Of a DNA stretch of 64,000 bases, positions 45,339 to 56,111 are shown piece after piece; position 1 is the stretch's first letter; each line of letters begins with the position of its first letter. This stretch comes from Prochlorococcus sp. AG-670-O17 (GTDB lineage Bacteria; Cyanobacteriota; Cyanobacteriia; PCC-6307; Cyanobiaceae). The stretch lies in NCBI GenBank assembly GCA_003211315.1, contig QCTC01000002.1, positions 1 to 64,000 of the forward strand. The letters are read 5' to 3'. Below the pieces are notes generated by a model, which saw only the letters and a program-made list of their open reading frames with translations, ran no database searches and was not told where the DNA came from. Position numbers and translations under genes: made by a program.

Positions 45339-45572
45339 TTAAAGTATTCCAGCCCAATCAAGAAATGATTTGTGACTTATTAATTCAATTAAAATAATTG
45401 CTAAAAATCCGAGCATTGCAAATCTTCCATTTGTTATTTCTGAATAATTGCTCCATCCAAACTTATATTTGTCTTTAATTTCATTTGTTTGCTCATCAAT
45501 TTTAATTTCTTCAGAATTTATTTTTTCTAAATCCATAGAATTTTCATTATTTTTTTCTTGATTTGAATTCAT
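45339..45572 (-). CDS. hli: high-light-inducible (Hli/Scp) chlorophyll-binding protein
   Basis: A protein of 77 residues. An acidic soluble N-terminus is followed by the single chlorophyll-a/b-binding-like helix YSEITNGRFAMLGFLAIILIE, with Glu, Asn and Arg of the ExxNxR motif. Hli proteins bind chlorophyll and carotenoid near photosystem II and dissipate energy. It converges with ycf66, stops adjacent. Confidence 0.9.
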   Translation of the reverse strand: MNSNQEKNNENSMDLEKINSEEIKIDEQTNEIKDKYKFGWSNYSEITNGRFAMLGFLAIILIELISHKSFLDWAGIL

Positions 45573-45581
45573 TACTGTAGC

Positions 45582-47564
45582 CTAATTTTTAAAATTATAC
45601 TTATCTGTAGTAAATAATTTCCAGTCTCCTCTTCCATTTAATTCTAAAATGTTTTCATGAAAATCCTTTAAACTAGGCCTATGTCCTACGCTTATCAATG
45701 ATAATTCTCTATCTCTTAATAAATTATATAGTTTTTTTTCAGTTTTAATATCGAGTGCACTAGTTGCTTCATCTAATACAGCAAATCTAGGAGAATTGAG
45801 TAGTAATCTTGCGAAGGCTAATCTTTGTTGCTCTCCTAATGAAAGGATTCTTGGCCAATCTTGTTTGACGTCAAGATTGGGATATCTATCAACTATAGAA
45901 TTTAGATTTACTTCATTAAGAACAGAAATTAAGTGGTCATCACTAAATTTGTCAACTTCTGTTGGATAACATAATTGTTCCCTTAAAGAACCCAATAGCA
46001 TATAGGGTTTTTGAGGTATAAATAGCAAATCACCTGTCTTTGGTTTTTTAATCGATCCTTGATTGGGTTCCCATAATCCACTGATCATCCTTAACAAAGA
46101 TGTTTTGCCACAACCAGATGGTCCGACTACTAGTAATGATTGATTTATTTCAATACTAAGGTTTAAGTTTTTGATGATAGCTTTATCAGACCCCGGCGGG
46201 AAAAGATCAGCATCGTTGATAAGGATAGAAGAATAATCAGAAATTATATTTTGATTGTCTATTGGCTTTGTTTGACTGATACTTTCAACTTTTGACTGAA
46301 AACCTTCTAATCTTCCAATTCCTGCTGTGAACTTTGCTAGTTCCTCTATTTGATTAACTATAAAAAATAAAGAACCTTCTACCATTCCAAATGCAAAGCT
46401 TGCTTGAATAAATCGACCATAATCAATATCTCCTCTAAAGTAAGGAATTGCCATTATTAGATATGGAAAGAAGTTGCCAGCATAATTAATAGAACGTCTC
46501 ATTACATCAATAATTACTCTCCAAATTATTAGTAAGTTAAAGTTTTTTACCACTTCTCCTAATCTTCTCTCTGTTTCACTTTTCTCTGGTTTTTCACCTG
46601 AATAAAAAGCTATTGATTCAGCATTATCTCTAATATGCACTAATCCATATCTGAAATCCGCTTCATATCTAAGTTGATCGAAATCAATTTTTACAAGATT
46701 TTTGCCTGCAATCAAAAGGATAGCGGTAGCAAATGCAGCGTATCCAAATAATGAAAAAGTTAATGTCGTACTAATACTCCATAATATGAGAATGTTCAAA
46801 GAAAAAGTAAGAAGTGCATCAAAAACTCCTAAAGTAAAGGATAAGCTTTGACCAGTAAAAGCTCTGGTATCATCTGTTATTCGTTGGTCAGGATTATCAA
46901 CATCAGTTTGTTCTTCATCATTAGGATTTAGTTGGTAGTATGCTTTATTAGTCATATAGTCTTTAACTAAGCTTTTCGAAAGCCAATCTCTCCAAATTAT
47001 TCCTAATTTATAGGTAAAGAATATTTGAGAAACCCGAATAGGGAGAGCTACAGCGAAGCAACAAGCATAAATTCCTAGAATCCTATAAAACCCATCTTGT
47101 TGTTTTTCAACTAAAGCATTTGTTAAATCTCTTGCAATAAATCCTATTCCTGCATTAATTCCATTTACTGCTAAAAGCATTAATACTATGACTGCTAGGA
47201 ATAACCAATGTAGCCATCTGCGATTCTTAAGTTGACGCCTTAAACTAAAAAAACTTCCCGAACCAATAAGAAATAATGCTGAAAATAATAATCCCCACAA
47301 GCCAGACCATATTGTATTAACAGTATTAACTACTCCTCCAAAGTATTTATCAAGAAAAATAGGTTGAATGCTTTCAAAAAAACTAATTATGCCTGTAAGG
47401 CCTACAAGAACGATACCTCCTACACAAAATAAAAGAGATATTAAAAGCCATATAAATTGAAAGCCATTACATTGATCAATTGGTAAAAAAAACGGTTGGG
47501 CTAATCTTCTTAACTTTTGTAATTGATAAAATATTTTGGATTTATTTTGTATTACATTATTCAT
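45582..47564 (-). CDS. SbmA/BacA-type ABC transporter (fused permease-ATPase)
   Basis: A protein of 660 residues with about six membrane helices, then an ATPase with Walker A VVGPSGCGKTSLLRM, signature LSLGEQQRLAFARLL and Walker B FAVLDEATSAL. The long N-terminal membrane part with NAQRITDD-like DNPDQRITDDTRAF is typical of the ABCD/SbmA/YddA group, which moves peptides, cobalamin or very-long-chain substrates. It may form an operon with the 91-residue gene upstream. Confidence 0.85.
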   Translation of the reverse strand: MNNVIQNKSKIFYQLQKLRRLAQPFFLPIDQCNGFQFIWLLISLLFCVGGIVLVGLTGIISFFESIQPIFLDKYFGGVVNTVNTIWSGLWGLLFSALFLIGSGSFFSLRRQLKNRRWLHWLFLAVIVLMLLAVNGINAGIGFIARDLTNALVEKQQDGFYRILGIYACCFAVALPIRVSQIFFTYKLGIIWRDWLSKSLVKDYMTNKAYYQLNPNDEEQTDVDNPDQRITDDTRAFTGQSLSFTLGVFDALLTFSLNILILWSISTTLTFSLFGYAAFATAILLIAGKNLVKIDFDQLRYEADFRYGLVHIRDNAESIAFYSGEKPEKSETERRLGEVVKNFNLLIIWRVIIDVMRRSINYAGNFFPYLIMAIPYFRGDIDYGRFIQASFAFGMVEGSLFFIVNQIEELAKFTAGIGRLEGFQSKVESISQTKPIDNQNIISDYSSILINDADLFPPGSDKAIIKNLNLSIEINQSLLVVGPSGCGKTSLLRMISGLWEPNQGSIKKPKTGDLLFIPQKPYMLLGSLREQLCYPTEVDKFSDDHLISVLNEVNLNSIVDRYPNLDVKQDWPRILSLGEQQRLAFARLLLNSPRFAVLDEATSALDIKTEKKLYNLLRDRELSLISVGHRPSLKDFHENILELNGRGDWKLFTTDKYNFKN

Positions 47565-47612
47565 ATTTTTTCAATGCCTTTAATTAAATAGATTATATCT
47601 TTATGAAGATGA

Positions 47613-47888
47613 TTACCCAAATCCGATTAGCGAAAGTGCCCAATCAGGAAGGTTGAGGTAAGTTAATAGTTTTAAATCAAATTCATGAACTTTTACAATA
47701 GACACATCCATAATCCACCACATTAGAAAAGGTATATTAAATAAAATCTGTAGTTGCCATTTGTAAGTTAATACTTTCCAAATTTTAGTTAAAACTAACT
47801 TCTGAGATTCATCTAGACTATCCCAATTTGTGGTAATTAGATTTAATAGATTTTTAGGTTTATTTTTAAGGGACTCAGGAGAATTCAT
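47613..47888 (-). CDS. small protein with membrane segment, 91 aa
   Basis: A hydrophilic, Lys/Asn-rich first half (SLKNKPKNLLNLITTNWDSL) is followed by an aromatic-rich hydrophobic segment (LQILFNIPFLMWWIMDVSIV) and LPDWALSLIGFG. It looks like a picocyanobacterial membrane protein of unknown function. It lies 48 bp upstream of the ABC transporter on the same strand and could be its accessory. Confidence 0.6.
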   Translation of the reverse strand: MNSPESLKNKPKNLLNLITTNWDSLDESQKLVLTKIWKVLTYKWQLQILFNIPFLMWWIMDVSIVKVHEFDLKLLTYLNLPDWALSLIGFG

Positions 47889-47936
47889 GTTTTATTTTCT
47901 CTTATTTATAGCTAAAAAGAAATTCTTTTGAGAGTT

Positions 47937-48278
47937 TTAGCCTGGAGGCCAACTCATTTTTCTACCAGCTAAAAAATGTATATGTAAATGAAATACTGTT
48001 TGTCCAGATTCTTCACCGGTGTTAATAACTGTTCTCCAATTTCTTAATTTCTTAGATTTGGCAATGTTTTTTCCTATTAAAAGAAGATGTCCTAATAACT
48101 CTTTATCTTTCTCCAAACACTCATACAAACTAACTAATGGTTTTTTAGGAATTACTAAGAAATGAACTGGAGCTTGAGAGGCAATATCATTAAATGCTAT
48201 ACAAAGCTCGTCTTCATGAAGCTTTTCACAAGGAATTTCACCATTTATTATTTTGCTAAAGATGGTAGTTTCAGCCAT
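47937..48278 (-). CDS. HIT family nucleotide hydrolase (Hint-like)
   Basis: A protein of 113 residues. FSKIINGEIPCEKLHED is the family entry, and the catalytic triad is in VFHLHIHFLAGR (H-x-H-x-H). It hydrolyses AMP-linked conjugates such as adenosine phosphoramidates. In the same direction as def, 20 bp apart. Confidence 0.92.
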   Translation of the reverse strand: MAETTIFSKIINGEIPCEKLHEDELCIAFNDIASQAPVHFLVIPKKPLVSLYECLEKDKELLGHLLLIGKNIAKSKKLRNWRTVINTGEESGQTVFHLHIHFLAGRKMSWPPG

Positions 48279-48298
48279 TCTTTTATTGAATAATTAAA

Positions 48299-48904
48299 TC
48301 AGTTGATTGGTATGACATCTTTTTGATGGAATCCTTCTTTAATGAGTTCTTTACTCAAATCTTCTTTTGAAGTAACTCTATCAACAAATAAAACTCCATT
48401 GAGATGATCCATTTCATGTTGAATGCATCTTGCTAATAGTCCATCAGCTTTCATTTTTCTAGGTCTGCCCATTTCATCTCTAAATCTTAATTTTATTGTT
48501 GATGGTCTTATAACATTTAAATAAACTCCTGGGATACTTAAACAACCTTCTTCATATGAATTTAAAGTTGTTCCATAATCGGTGATTTCTGGATTTATTA
48601 AAATTAATGGATCAGCAGCTGCATCTTCAAAATTTACATCAATTACAAGAAGCTCCTTCTTGATTCCTATTTGCGGAGCAGCTAGTCCGATCCCTTTTGC
48701 TGCATACATACTTTGGAGCATTTCTTTAGCTAAATTTCTTATGGAATTATCAACTTTACTTATTCTTTTAGCATTTTCTCTCAATATATCATCACCCAAT
48801 TTATATATTTCTAATGATGGAGTTCCTGCTTGTTCTTTAGATACTTTTTCTGCAGGACTATTTGCTTTTGACTTTCTTGCGAGTTGTGAAAAATTGTTTG
48901 CCAC
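48299..48904 (-). CDS. def: peptide deformylase
   Basis: A protein of 201 residues. All three metal-site motifs are intact: GIGLAAPQIG, EGCLSIPG and QHEMDHLNG. The N-terminal 35 residues are an extension typical of cyanobacterial type 1B enzymes. Removes formyl groups from new proteins, including D1. Confidence 0.95.
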   Translation of the reverse strand: MANNFSQLARKSKANSPAEKVSKEQAGTPSLEIYKLGDDILRENAKRISKVDNSIRNLAKEMLQSMYAAKGIGLAAPQIGIKKELLVIDVNFEDAAADPLILINPEITDYGTTLNSYEEGCLSIPGVYLNVIRPSTIKLRFRDEMGRPRKMKADGLLARCIQHEMDHLNGVLFVDRVTSKEDLSKELIKEGFHQKDVIPIN

Positions 48905-48983
48905 GGTAAAAAAAATTATTTACTCAACAGTTAAGCTATAAAAATATTAGCACTTTAAATTCACCTTTAAATAAATTTCCTTA

Positions 48984-50906
48984 ATGAGCAATGCTAAGAA
49001 TTTAAAAATTAAGCAAATCGATACAAAAAAAATATTTTTCAATGAGTTATCGATTATGAAGAATATGATCTTCTGGGTAGGTGTTATTCCTAATGAGGAA
49101 ACACCTAAGAATGCTATTTTTGCTAGACCTTTTAATGATAAAAATGCAATTCCACAAAAATTAACGGATGATAATTTTCATGTAAAAAGTAATTTTCATG
49201 GTTATGGGGGGAAATCATACCAATGTATCGAGGTACATGATAAAGTTTATTTAGTTTGGATTGATCAGCTTTCAAAAGCACTATGGTTAAAAATTTTTAG
49301 AGTCCAAGAGGTAGTTGAAAATGATAATGAATACCTCCTTTGTGATGATGAACCAAGACAACTTACTGAATCAATAGAAATTAATTTTGATACTTCATTT
49401 GTTTCTAAAAATAATCTTTTATACGGTTTATGTGAAATAGAACAAAGAGATTATTTATTCTCATTAAATTTAAAAAAAACTAAACAAGAAATTCGTAAAA
49501 TAAAAAAATTTGATAATTTTGTTGGAAATTTATCTTCTAATATCTCAGCTAATTTATTGTCTTGGATAGAGTGGAATACTGCCTCAATGCCTTGGGAAAG
49601 AAATGAGCTCTTTTTTGCGACTATTGATAATGATGGAGAGATAGAAACAATAAAAAAATTTTCTAATAAATTGATAAATGAGGATAAAAATGTTTCTTTC
49701 TTTCAACCTTACTGGCTAAGTGAAAATATTTTGGTCTGTTCTGAAGATAGTACAGGCTGGTGGAATTTATTATTTCTGGATATAACTGATATTAAAAATA
49801 TTATTCTCAAAAAGAAAATAATTAAACCTTTGACTGAGTATGGTTCGCCTCAGTGGGTTTCTGGAATTTCATTTTTTTCTGGAAATATTAAAAATTTATT
49901 TTGTGTTGCGAAAAAAGAAAATGGTTGGGTACTAGAACATTATCAGAACTGTGAATGTATTCAAGAACTTAAATTACCATTTTGTTCAATAAGTGATTTA
50001 GATGCTTTTGGTCGAAAATTAGTTATTAGAGGCTGTAGTTTTGGCTGTTCCGACGAATTATTCGAGTGTGATTTTGAAGAGCAAAGCCATAATAAGTTAT
50101 TAAATGAGATAAATTTTGAAGCTGTAAATGAATATGCAAGACCAGCATCTTTTTGGTTTAAAGGTTTTAATAATCAATCCACACATTCTTTTATTTATAA
50201 GCCTCTTTTTGAAATGTTTACTAAGTCACCATTAATTGTTAGGGCACATAGTGGCCCTACTGCTTGTTTTGACGGTTCTTTAAACTCGGAAGTGCAACAT
50301 TGGACTTCGAGAGGATTTACTGTTGCGGAAGTGAATTATGGTGGTTCTTCAGGTTTTGGGAGAGAGTACAGGGAAAGATTAAATTATAAATGGGGCATTC
50401 TTGATTCATATGACTGTAAAGCATTGGTACTTGAATTGATTAGGTTAAATTTAGTTGATAGCTCCAAAGTGGCAATTTTAGGTAATAGTGCTGGTGGTTT
50501 AACTGCAATTAATGCTTTATGTGATGGTGATTTTTTTAAAGTGGCGATTTGTAAATACCCTGTTCTCGATTTAAACGATATGTATGAAAATACTCATAGA
50601 TTTGAGAAAGGCTATTTAAATTCTCTTATAGGTGAATATTCAAAATTCCGCAATCAGTATAAACGTCGATCACCAATTTATAAAATTAATAAATTGAAAA
50701 AACCAGTTTTGTTATTTCATGGCAAAAAAGATTTAGTTATTTCATACAAAAACACCCTACAAATCAAAGAAAAACTTCTTAAAAGTAATAAAAATTCAGA
50801 AGTCATAATTTTTGACAATGAAGGACATGGTTTTAAAAATACTAATAATAAGAAACAAGTTCTTATTAAAACTCAGGAATTTATAGAGAAAACTTTAGAT
50901 ATTTAA
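48984..50906 (+). CDS. S9 family prolyl-oligopeptidase-type peptidase
   Basis: A protein of 640 residues. The N-terminal beta-propeller (about 1-380) has repeated Trp-rich blades (GWWNLLFLD). The C-terminal alpha/beta hydrolase has Ser in ILGNSAGGLTA, Asp in FHGKKDLVI and His in DNEGHGF. Cleaves or deblocks short peptides; acylaminoacyl-peptidase activity is possible. Its stop overlaps the convergent sufS stop by 4 bp. Confidence 0.85.
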   Translation: MSNAKNLKIKQIDTKKIFFNELSIMKNMIFWVGVIPNEETPKNAIFARPFNDKNAIPQKLTDDNFHVKSNFHGYGGKSYQCIEVHDKVYLVWIDQLSKALWLKIFRVQEVVENDNEYLLCDDEPRQLTESIEINFDTSFVSKNNLLYGLCEIEQRDYLFSLNLKKTKQEIRKIKKFDNFVGNLSSNISANLLSWIEWNTASMPWERNELFFATIDNDGEIETIKKFSNKLINEDKNVSFFQPYWLSENILVCSEDSTGWWNLLFLDITDIKNIILKKKIIKPLTEYGSPQWVSGISFFSGNIKNLFCVAKKENGWVLEHYQNCECIQELKLPFCSISDLDAFGRKLVIRGCSFGCSDELFECDFEEQSHNKLLNEINFEAVNEYARPASFWFKGFNNQSTHSFIYKPLFEMFTKSPLIVRAHSGPTACFDGSLNSEVQHWTSRGFTVAEVNYGGSSGFGREYRERLNYKWGILDSYDCKALVLELIRLNLVDSSKVAILGNSAGGLTAINALCDGDFFKVAICKYPVLDLNDMYENTHRFEKGYLNSLIGEYSKFRNQYKRRSPIYKINKLKKPVLLFHGKKDLVISYKNTLQIKEKLLKSNKNSEVIIFDNEGHGFKNTNNKKQVLIKTQEFIEKTLDI

Positions 50907-52180
50907 GAATTTAATTTTAAAAAACTTATAGTTTCTTTGAGTTTTTCGATAAAAGTATTGATATCTTCTTTGGTAGTTGTGAAGTTCATACTAACCCTAG
51001 CTGTTGAATTGATTCCGATATGTCTATGTAGAGGTTGACAACAGTGATGTCCGCTTCTTATGCAAATACCTTTCGTATCAAGAATTTCAGCGATATCGTT
51101 TGAATGTATTTCTTTTACATAAAATGTAGCCAATGAAGCTCTATTAGGATCTATTTTCGGAGAAGGACCTATTATTTCAAGGTCTTCTATTTGATTTAAT
51201 TTTTCAAATAAATATTTTGTAATATCCTTCTCATACTCACTAATACGATCTAACCCAATATTGTTAATGTAATTAATCGCTTCAGCTAATCCTATTGCCT
51301 CTGCAATAGCTGGAGTGCCAGCTTCAAATTTATGGGGGAGTTCAGCCCAAGTACTTTTTTCTTCAAAAACATCTTGAATCATCTCACCGCCGCCAAAAAA
51401 AGGAGGAATTTTTTCTAAAATTTCTTTTTTGGACCATAAGAAACCTATGCCTGTTGGGCCACATAATTTGTGTCCTGAACCAGCTAAAAAATCTATATCT
51501 AGTTCATGAACATCCAGCTTTTGATGGGCTAAACTTTGACAAGCATCAAGCAGAACTAAAGAATCCTTATCCCTAGCTAATTTAGATATTTCTTTTATGG
51601 GATTACAGCACCCTAAAGTGTTGCTTACGTGTAATAAGCTTATTAGTTTTGTTTTCTTTGTTAATTTGGATTTGAAATCATTTAAATCTAATCTTCCGTC
51701 TTGATCTATACCCACAAATTTCAATTTACATTTGTTTTTTGCAGCTACCATTTGCCAAGGAACAATATTACTATGATGCTCCATTATTGATAGAAGAATT
51801 TCATCATTCTCTTTTAAGGTGAATTCTCCCCATGATCTGGCAACCAAGTTTATAGCTTCGGTTGCATTCCTTGTGAAAATTATTTCTTTTGTTGAATTAG
51901 CATTAACATATTTAGCAATTAAAGATCTTGAATTCTCAAACTCTTCTGTTGCTTTTGCACTTAGCTGATGAGCACCTCTATGGACATTTGCATTGAAATT
52001 TTTATAATATTCGTCAATTTTTTTAAGAACTTGGATTGGTTTTTGGGTTGTAGCTGCGTGGTCTAAATAAATAACTGAATTTTTGCTTTTAAAATTATTT
52101 TCTAATAAAGGAAAGTCTTTTTTATCTATTAGAGGAAAGTTTTTTTTATCTATTTTTGGGAAATTTTTAATTGTTTCCAT
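50903..52180 (-). CDS. sufS: cysteine desulfurase SufS
   Basis: A protein of 425 residues, PLP-dependent. PLP Lys lies in AGSGHKLCGPTGIGFLW; the active-site Cys is in CIRSGHHCCQP. The N-terminal 30 residues are Lys/Asp-rich (two near-repeats of PLIDKKDFPL) and vary among species. It takes sulfur from cysteine for Fe-S assembly. Last gene of sufBCDS, sharing one base with the sufD stop. Confidence 0.95.
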   Translation of the reverse strand: METIKNFPKIDKKNFPLIDKKDFPLLENNFKSKNSVIYLDHAATTQKPIQVLKKIDEYYKNFNANVHRGAHQLSAKATEEFENSRSLIAKYVNANSTKEIIFTRNATEAINLVARSWGEFTLKENDEILLSIMEHHSNIVPWQMVAAKNKCKLKFVGIDQDGRLDLNDFKSKLTKKTKLISLLHVSNTLGCCNPIKEISKLARDKDSLVLLDACQSLAHQKLDVHELDIDFLAGSGHKLCGPTGIGFLWSKKEILEKIPPFFGGGEMIQDVFEEKSTWAELPHKFEAGTPAIAEAIGLAEAINYINNIGLDRISEYEKDITKYLFEKLNQIEDLEIIGPSPKIDPNRASLATFYVKEIHSNDIAEILDTKGICIRSGHHCCQPLHRHIGINSTARVSMNFTTTKEDINTFIEKLKETISFLKLNS

Positions 52181-53397
52181 TAATTTTCTTTTAAAATACT
52201 ATCAAGCAAATTCCATCTGTCTTGTGAAATAGGAATAGTTGAGATAATCTCTTGTATGTAAGAACTTAATTGTAGTTTACTGGCTTCTGCTAACGTGAGT
52301 CCTCTTGATCTCATATAGAATAGTTCTTCTTCATTTAATTGTGAAATGGTTGCTCCATGTTTGCATTTTACGTCGTCAGCAATTATTTCTAATTGAGGTT
52401 TAGTATCTATTTTTGCGTGTCTCGATAAAAGTAAATTCCTACTCAATTGAGACGCATCGGTCTTTTGCGCAATTTTTGGAACAATGATGGAACCTTCAAA
52501 AACAGCATGTGATTTATCATCTGCTAAGGATTTATTAATTTGATCTAAAAATCCATTAGGACCATTAAATTGCATTTTTGTATAAGTAGCTATTTGGTCG
52601 TTATTTTTTGTTATTTGTATTCCTTTTATATTTGTTTTGGCATGCCCATCTAATTGATTAATGCGGATTTCAAATCTTGCATAGTTAAATTTGAAATGTA
52701 GTGATCCTAAGCTGTATTCACTTTTAGCCTTTTGAATTACATTTAAAGAATTTAATAAATTAGATTTGCTTTCTCCACATGAAACTACACTATGATTTAC
52801 TGAAGTATTTTCTTCTAAACAGAAATAAGTCGATTGAGATAGTGAAGAATTTTTGTTTCCGAGATTAATTTGTAATAAATCCACTTTAGAATTTTTTTCA
52901 AAGAATAAAATAAGTGTTTTGGCATTAAAAGAGTCAGGTGAGGAAGCACTAAATATCTCAAGAGGAGGAATCTTATTACCAGAAATATTTAAACCTAAGA
53001 TGTTTTCTTTAGAACTTAAACAATGATTTAGTAGGTCACTCCAATGATCATTTTGATTAAAATTAGATATATTTTTTTTTATATATTCTACTAGTTCTAT
53101 TTCTTTTAATTTTCTTATTGAATAGTTTTCTTCTTCAAAATTGATTGGGTTTTTCTCACCAATGATAAGTCTAATTATATTTTGAGAGGCTTTTCTATAT
53201 GGGAAGTTAACTTTAGATTCTTTATTCTTATTTGAATGATCTAAAAAGCTTGAAAATTTAGATTTATTTGACAGTCTCCAGTATTCACTTTTGATATTTG
53301 GTAACGGATTTAATTTTAATTTATCAAGACAAATTTTTTGTATCTCAGATGGATTACTAATTAATTCATTCTTTTTGATTTCTTCAATAATTTGCAT
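52180..53397 (-). CDS. sufD: Fe-S cluster scaffold subunit SufD
   Basis: A protein of 405 residues from ATG 53397 (MQIIEEIKKNEL). The frame stays open 18 codons further, but that part lies inside sufC. The SufB/SufD beta-helix core is clear in the C-terminal half (HAVFEGSIIVPKIAQKTDA, CKHGATISQLNEEELFY in parts), with the conserved Cys-Lys-His-Gly. Acts with SufB and SufC. Confidence 0.93.
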   Translation of the reverse strand: MQIIEEIKKNELISNPSEIQKICLDKLKLNPLPNIKSEYWRLSNKSKFSSFLDHSNKNKESKVNFPYRKASQNIIRLIIGEKNPINFEEENYSIRKLKEIELVEYIKKNISNFNQNDHWSDLLNHCLSSKENILGLNISGNKIPPLEIFSASSPDSFNAKTLILFFEKNSKVDLLQINLGNKNSSLSQSTYFCLEENTSVNHSVVSCGESKSNLLNSLNVIQKAKSEYSLGSLHFKFNYARFEIRINQLDGHAKTNIKGIQITKNNDQIATYTKMQFNGPNGFLDQINKSLADDKSHAVFEGSIIVPKIAQKTDASQLSRNLLLSRHAKIDTKPQLEIIADDVKCKHGATISQLNEEELFYMRSRGLTLAEASKLQLSSYIQEIISTIPISQDRWNLLDSILKEN

Positions 53398-53401
53398 TGA
53401 T

Positions 53402-54190
53402 TTATTGCTCTTTAATAAAATTATCAGTCCATTCATATCCATGTTTCTCAAGTTCTAGGGCAAGATCACTTTCTCCAGTTTTTATTATTTGACCATCTGA
53501 CATTACATGAACATAATCTGGTTGTATTTCGTCTAATAACCTTTGATAGTGAGTGATTAATATAATGCCGGTTTGTTCATTAGATATCTTTTTAATACCT
53601 GATGCAACAACTCTAAGTGCGTCAATATCTAAACCTGAGTCAGTTTCATCCAAAATTGCAATTTTTGGTTCTAATAATGCCATTTGTAATATTTCATTCC
53701 TTTTCTTTTCTCCACCTGAAAAGCCTTGATTAACACTCCTAGATAAAAATGCAGAATCCATTTTGACTAAGTCAAGTTTTTCTTTTACTAAGTCTTCAAA
53801 ATCAAAAGTATCTAGTTCTTCTTTATTAAGGAATTTTCTTCTTGCATTTGTTGCAACCCTAAGAAACTCTAGATTACTTACTCCTGGAATTTCAATTGGA
53901 TATTGAAAACCAAGAAAAATTCCAGATTGAGCTCTCTCTTCTGGTTCTAAAGAGTGAATATCATTTCCGGTAAATTTTATTTCGCCTTTAGTTATTTTGT
54001 ATGATGGATGACCTGCAATAATCTTAGAAAGAGTACTTTTGCCACATCCATTCCTTCCCATTATTGCGTGAATTTCGCCAGGATTAACTGAAATGGTTAC
54101 GCCTTTTAAAATGGGAAGATTTTCTATAGATGCAAAAAGATTATTTACTTCTAATATTGGATCTAATTCTTTCGTTTTGCTTTGCATCAC
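53402..54190 (-). CDS. sufC: Fe-S assembly ATPase SufC
   Basis: A protein of 262 residues of ABC type: Walker [19 protein letters not shown], signature [17 protein letters not shown], Walker [17 protein letters not shown] and His in [10 protein letters not shown]. It has no membrane domain because it drives the SufBCD scaffold. A 5 bp gap to sufD and 18 bp to sufB. Confidence 0.97.
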   Translation of the reverse strand: MMQSKTKELDPILEVNNLFASIENLPILKGVTISVNPGEIHAIMGRNGCGKSTLSKIIAGHPSYKITKGEIKFTGNDIHSLEPEERAQSGIFLGFQYPIEIPGVSNLEFLRVATNARRKFLNKEELDTFDFEDLVKEKLDLVKMDSAFLSRSVNQGFSGGEKKRNEILQMALLEPKIAILDETDSGLDIDALRVVASGIKKISNEQTGIILITHYQRLLDEIQPDYVHVMSDGQIIKTGESDLALELEKHGYEWTDNFIKEQ

Positions 54191-54208
54191 ACTTTAGAAA
54201 TTGATTGA

Positions 54209-55651
54209 TTATCCAACAGAACCTTCTAATTTGAGGGCAAGCAGCTTATCGGCTTCAGCCGCAAATTCCATTGGTAGTTGGTTGAATACATCTCTACAAA
54301 ACCCACTCACCATCATTGATACAGCCTCTTCAAAATCAATACCTCTGCTTTGTAAATAAAAAAGTTGATCTTCAGAAATTTTACATGTACTTGCTTCATG
54401 CTCAACCTCTGAATTTGGTTGTTGGGATTGAATATAAGGGAATGTATTAGCAGCAGCTTGATCACCAATTAACATTGAATCACATTGACTGTAGTTTTTT
54501 GATCCAAAAGCTTTAGAACCCATTTTTACGAGACCTCTGTAACTATTAATTGAGTTGCCAGCACTAATTCCTTTACTAACTATTGTTGATTTAGTTCTTG
54601 GACCGATGTGAATCATTTTTGTACCTGTATCGGCTTGTTGAAGGTTATTAGTAAGTGCTACAGAGTAAAATTCTCCAACCGATTCTTCTCCTAAAAGAAT
54701 ACAGCTAGGATATTTCCATGTTATGGCAGAGCCTGTTTCAACTTGGGACCAACTTATTTTACTTCTTTTACCTATACATTTCCCCCTTTTGGTGACAAAA
54801 TTAAAAATTCCCCCAACTCCTTCTTCGTTTCCAGCATACCAATTTTGTACTGTTGAATATTTAATTGAGGCATCGTCTAAGGCGATGAGTTCAACTACAG
54901 CTGCGTGCAAAGTATTGGTATCAAACATTGGAGCTGTACATCCTTCAAGGTAGCTAACGGAGCTAGATTCTTCTGCGATAATTAGAGTTCTTTCAAACTG
55001 ACCTGAATCCCCACTATTTATCCTAAAATAAGATGAAAGATCCATAGGACATTTAACTCCTTTTGGGATGTAAACGAATGAACCATCACTAAAAACAGCA
55101 GAATTTAATGCAGCAAAATAATTATCATTAGCCGGTACTACAGAACCTAAATATTTTTCTATTAAATCTGAGTGATCTTTAACTGCTTCACTAATGGAAC
55201 AAAATATCACTCCATGCTCAGCAAGTTCTTTTCTGAAAGTTGTCGCAATAGATACACTGTCAAATACTGCATCAACAGCAACATTTGTAAGTTTTTTTTG
55301 TTCAGTTAGAGGAATTCCTAATTTATCAAAAGTTTCTAAGAGCTTAGGATCAACTTCATCTAGGCTAGAAATCTTTTCTTTTTGTTTGGGTGCTGAATAA
55401 TAAATTATATCTTGATAATCAATCTTTTTGTAACCTAGGTCTGCCCAGTTAGGCTCATTCATTTTTTGCCATTTCCTAAAGGCATTAAGTCTAAAATTAA
55501 GAAGATATTGGGGCTCTTCCTTTTTTTCTGAAATTAATCGAATTGTATCTTCATTTAGCCCTTTAGAAATCTTTTCAGTCTCGATATCAGTAACGAAACC
55601 ATATTTATATGGTTCTGATACGACATCTTTAACTAAGTTTTCACTTACCAT
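54209..55651 (-). CDS. sufB: Fe-S cluster scaffold subunit SufB
   Basis: A protein of 480 residues, the first gene of the suf operon. Characteristic stretches: [48 protein letters not shown] and [15 protein letters not shown] (each cited in part). The conserved Cys and Glu for cluster assembly are present. The usual cyanobacterial divergent regulator SufR is not found upstream. Confidence 0.96.
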   Translation of the reverse strand: MVSENLVKDVVSEPYKYGFVTDIETEKISKGLNEDTIRLISEKKEEPQYLLNFRLNAFRKWQKMNEPNWADLGYKKIDYQDIIYYSAPKQKEKISSLDEVDPKLLETFDKLGIPLTEQKKLTNVAVDAVFDSVSIATTFRKELAEHGVIFCSISEAVKDHSDLIEKYLGSVVPANDNYFAALNSAVFSDGSFVYIPKGVKCPMDLSSYFRINSGDSGQFERTLIIAEESSSVSYLEGCTAPMFDTNTLHAAVVELIALDDASIKYSTVQNWYAGNEEGVGGIFNFVTKRGKCIGKRSKISWSQVETGSAITWKYPSCILLGEESVGEFYSVALTNNLQQADTGTKMIHIGPRTKSTIVSKGISAGNSINSYRGLVKMGSKAFGSKNYSQCDSMLIGDQAAANTFPYIQSQQPNSEVEHEASTCKISEDQLFYLQSRGIDFEEAVSMMVSGFCRDVFNQLPMEFAAEADKLLALKLEGSVG

Positions 55652-55748
55652 AATTACTATAAATTAATCTATTACAATTAGATTCCTATACTTTAGCTAA
55701 ATATATGCCCAATATTGAGTTTTTATATTTAATTAAATCAAAAAATTA

Positions 55749-56111
55749 ATGTCTAATCAAACAAATTCTTTTCCAAGTCCGCTAAGCGATGAAATCGTGA
55801 AAAATATAGATCAACTTGATTTGCCCATAATCAAAAAGCAACATGTTAGATTGCTCGCCCATTGTCTTGAAATCTTCAAGGAAATCGGAACAGATCAAAA
55901 CTCTTTGTTTCAAGAAGATGAACTTCTTAAAAAATGGTGTGAAAAACAATCTCAAAAGTTTAATGATAAAAATTTCAATCAACTATTTTATGAACAAATG
56001 TCTTCTGCTGCAAAAAAGTTAATCTTTTTTTCCAAGAGTATTGACAAAAATTTAAAGGAATTGGATCTTGAGGATTTAATTATTTTAGTTCAACAAAGTC
56101 AAGAGAATTAA
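55749..56111 (+). CDS. small helical protein divergent from sufB
   Basis: A protein of 120 residues, all helical, acidic/basic mix (LPIIKKQHVRLLAHCLEIFKE). No HTH motif and no Fe-S Cys set, so it is not SufR despite sharing the suf promoter region (about 97 bp). It resembles small cyanobacterial helical-bundle proteins. Function unknown. Confidence 0.6.
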   Translation: MSNQTNSFPSPLSDEIVKNIDQLDLPIIKKQHVRLLAHCLEIFKEIGTDQNSLFQEDELLKKWCEKQSQKFNDKNFNQLFYEQMSSAAKKLIFFSKSIDKNLKELDLEDLIILVQQSQEN

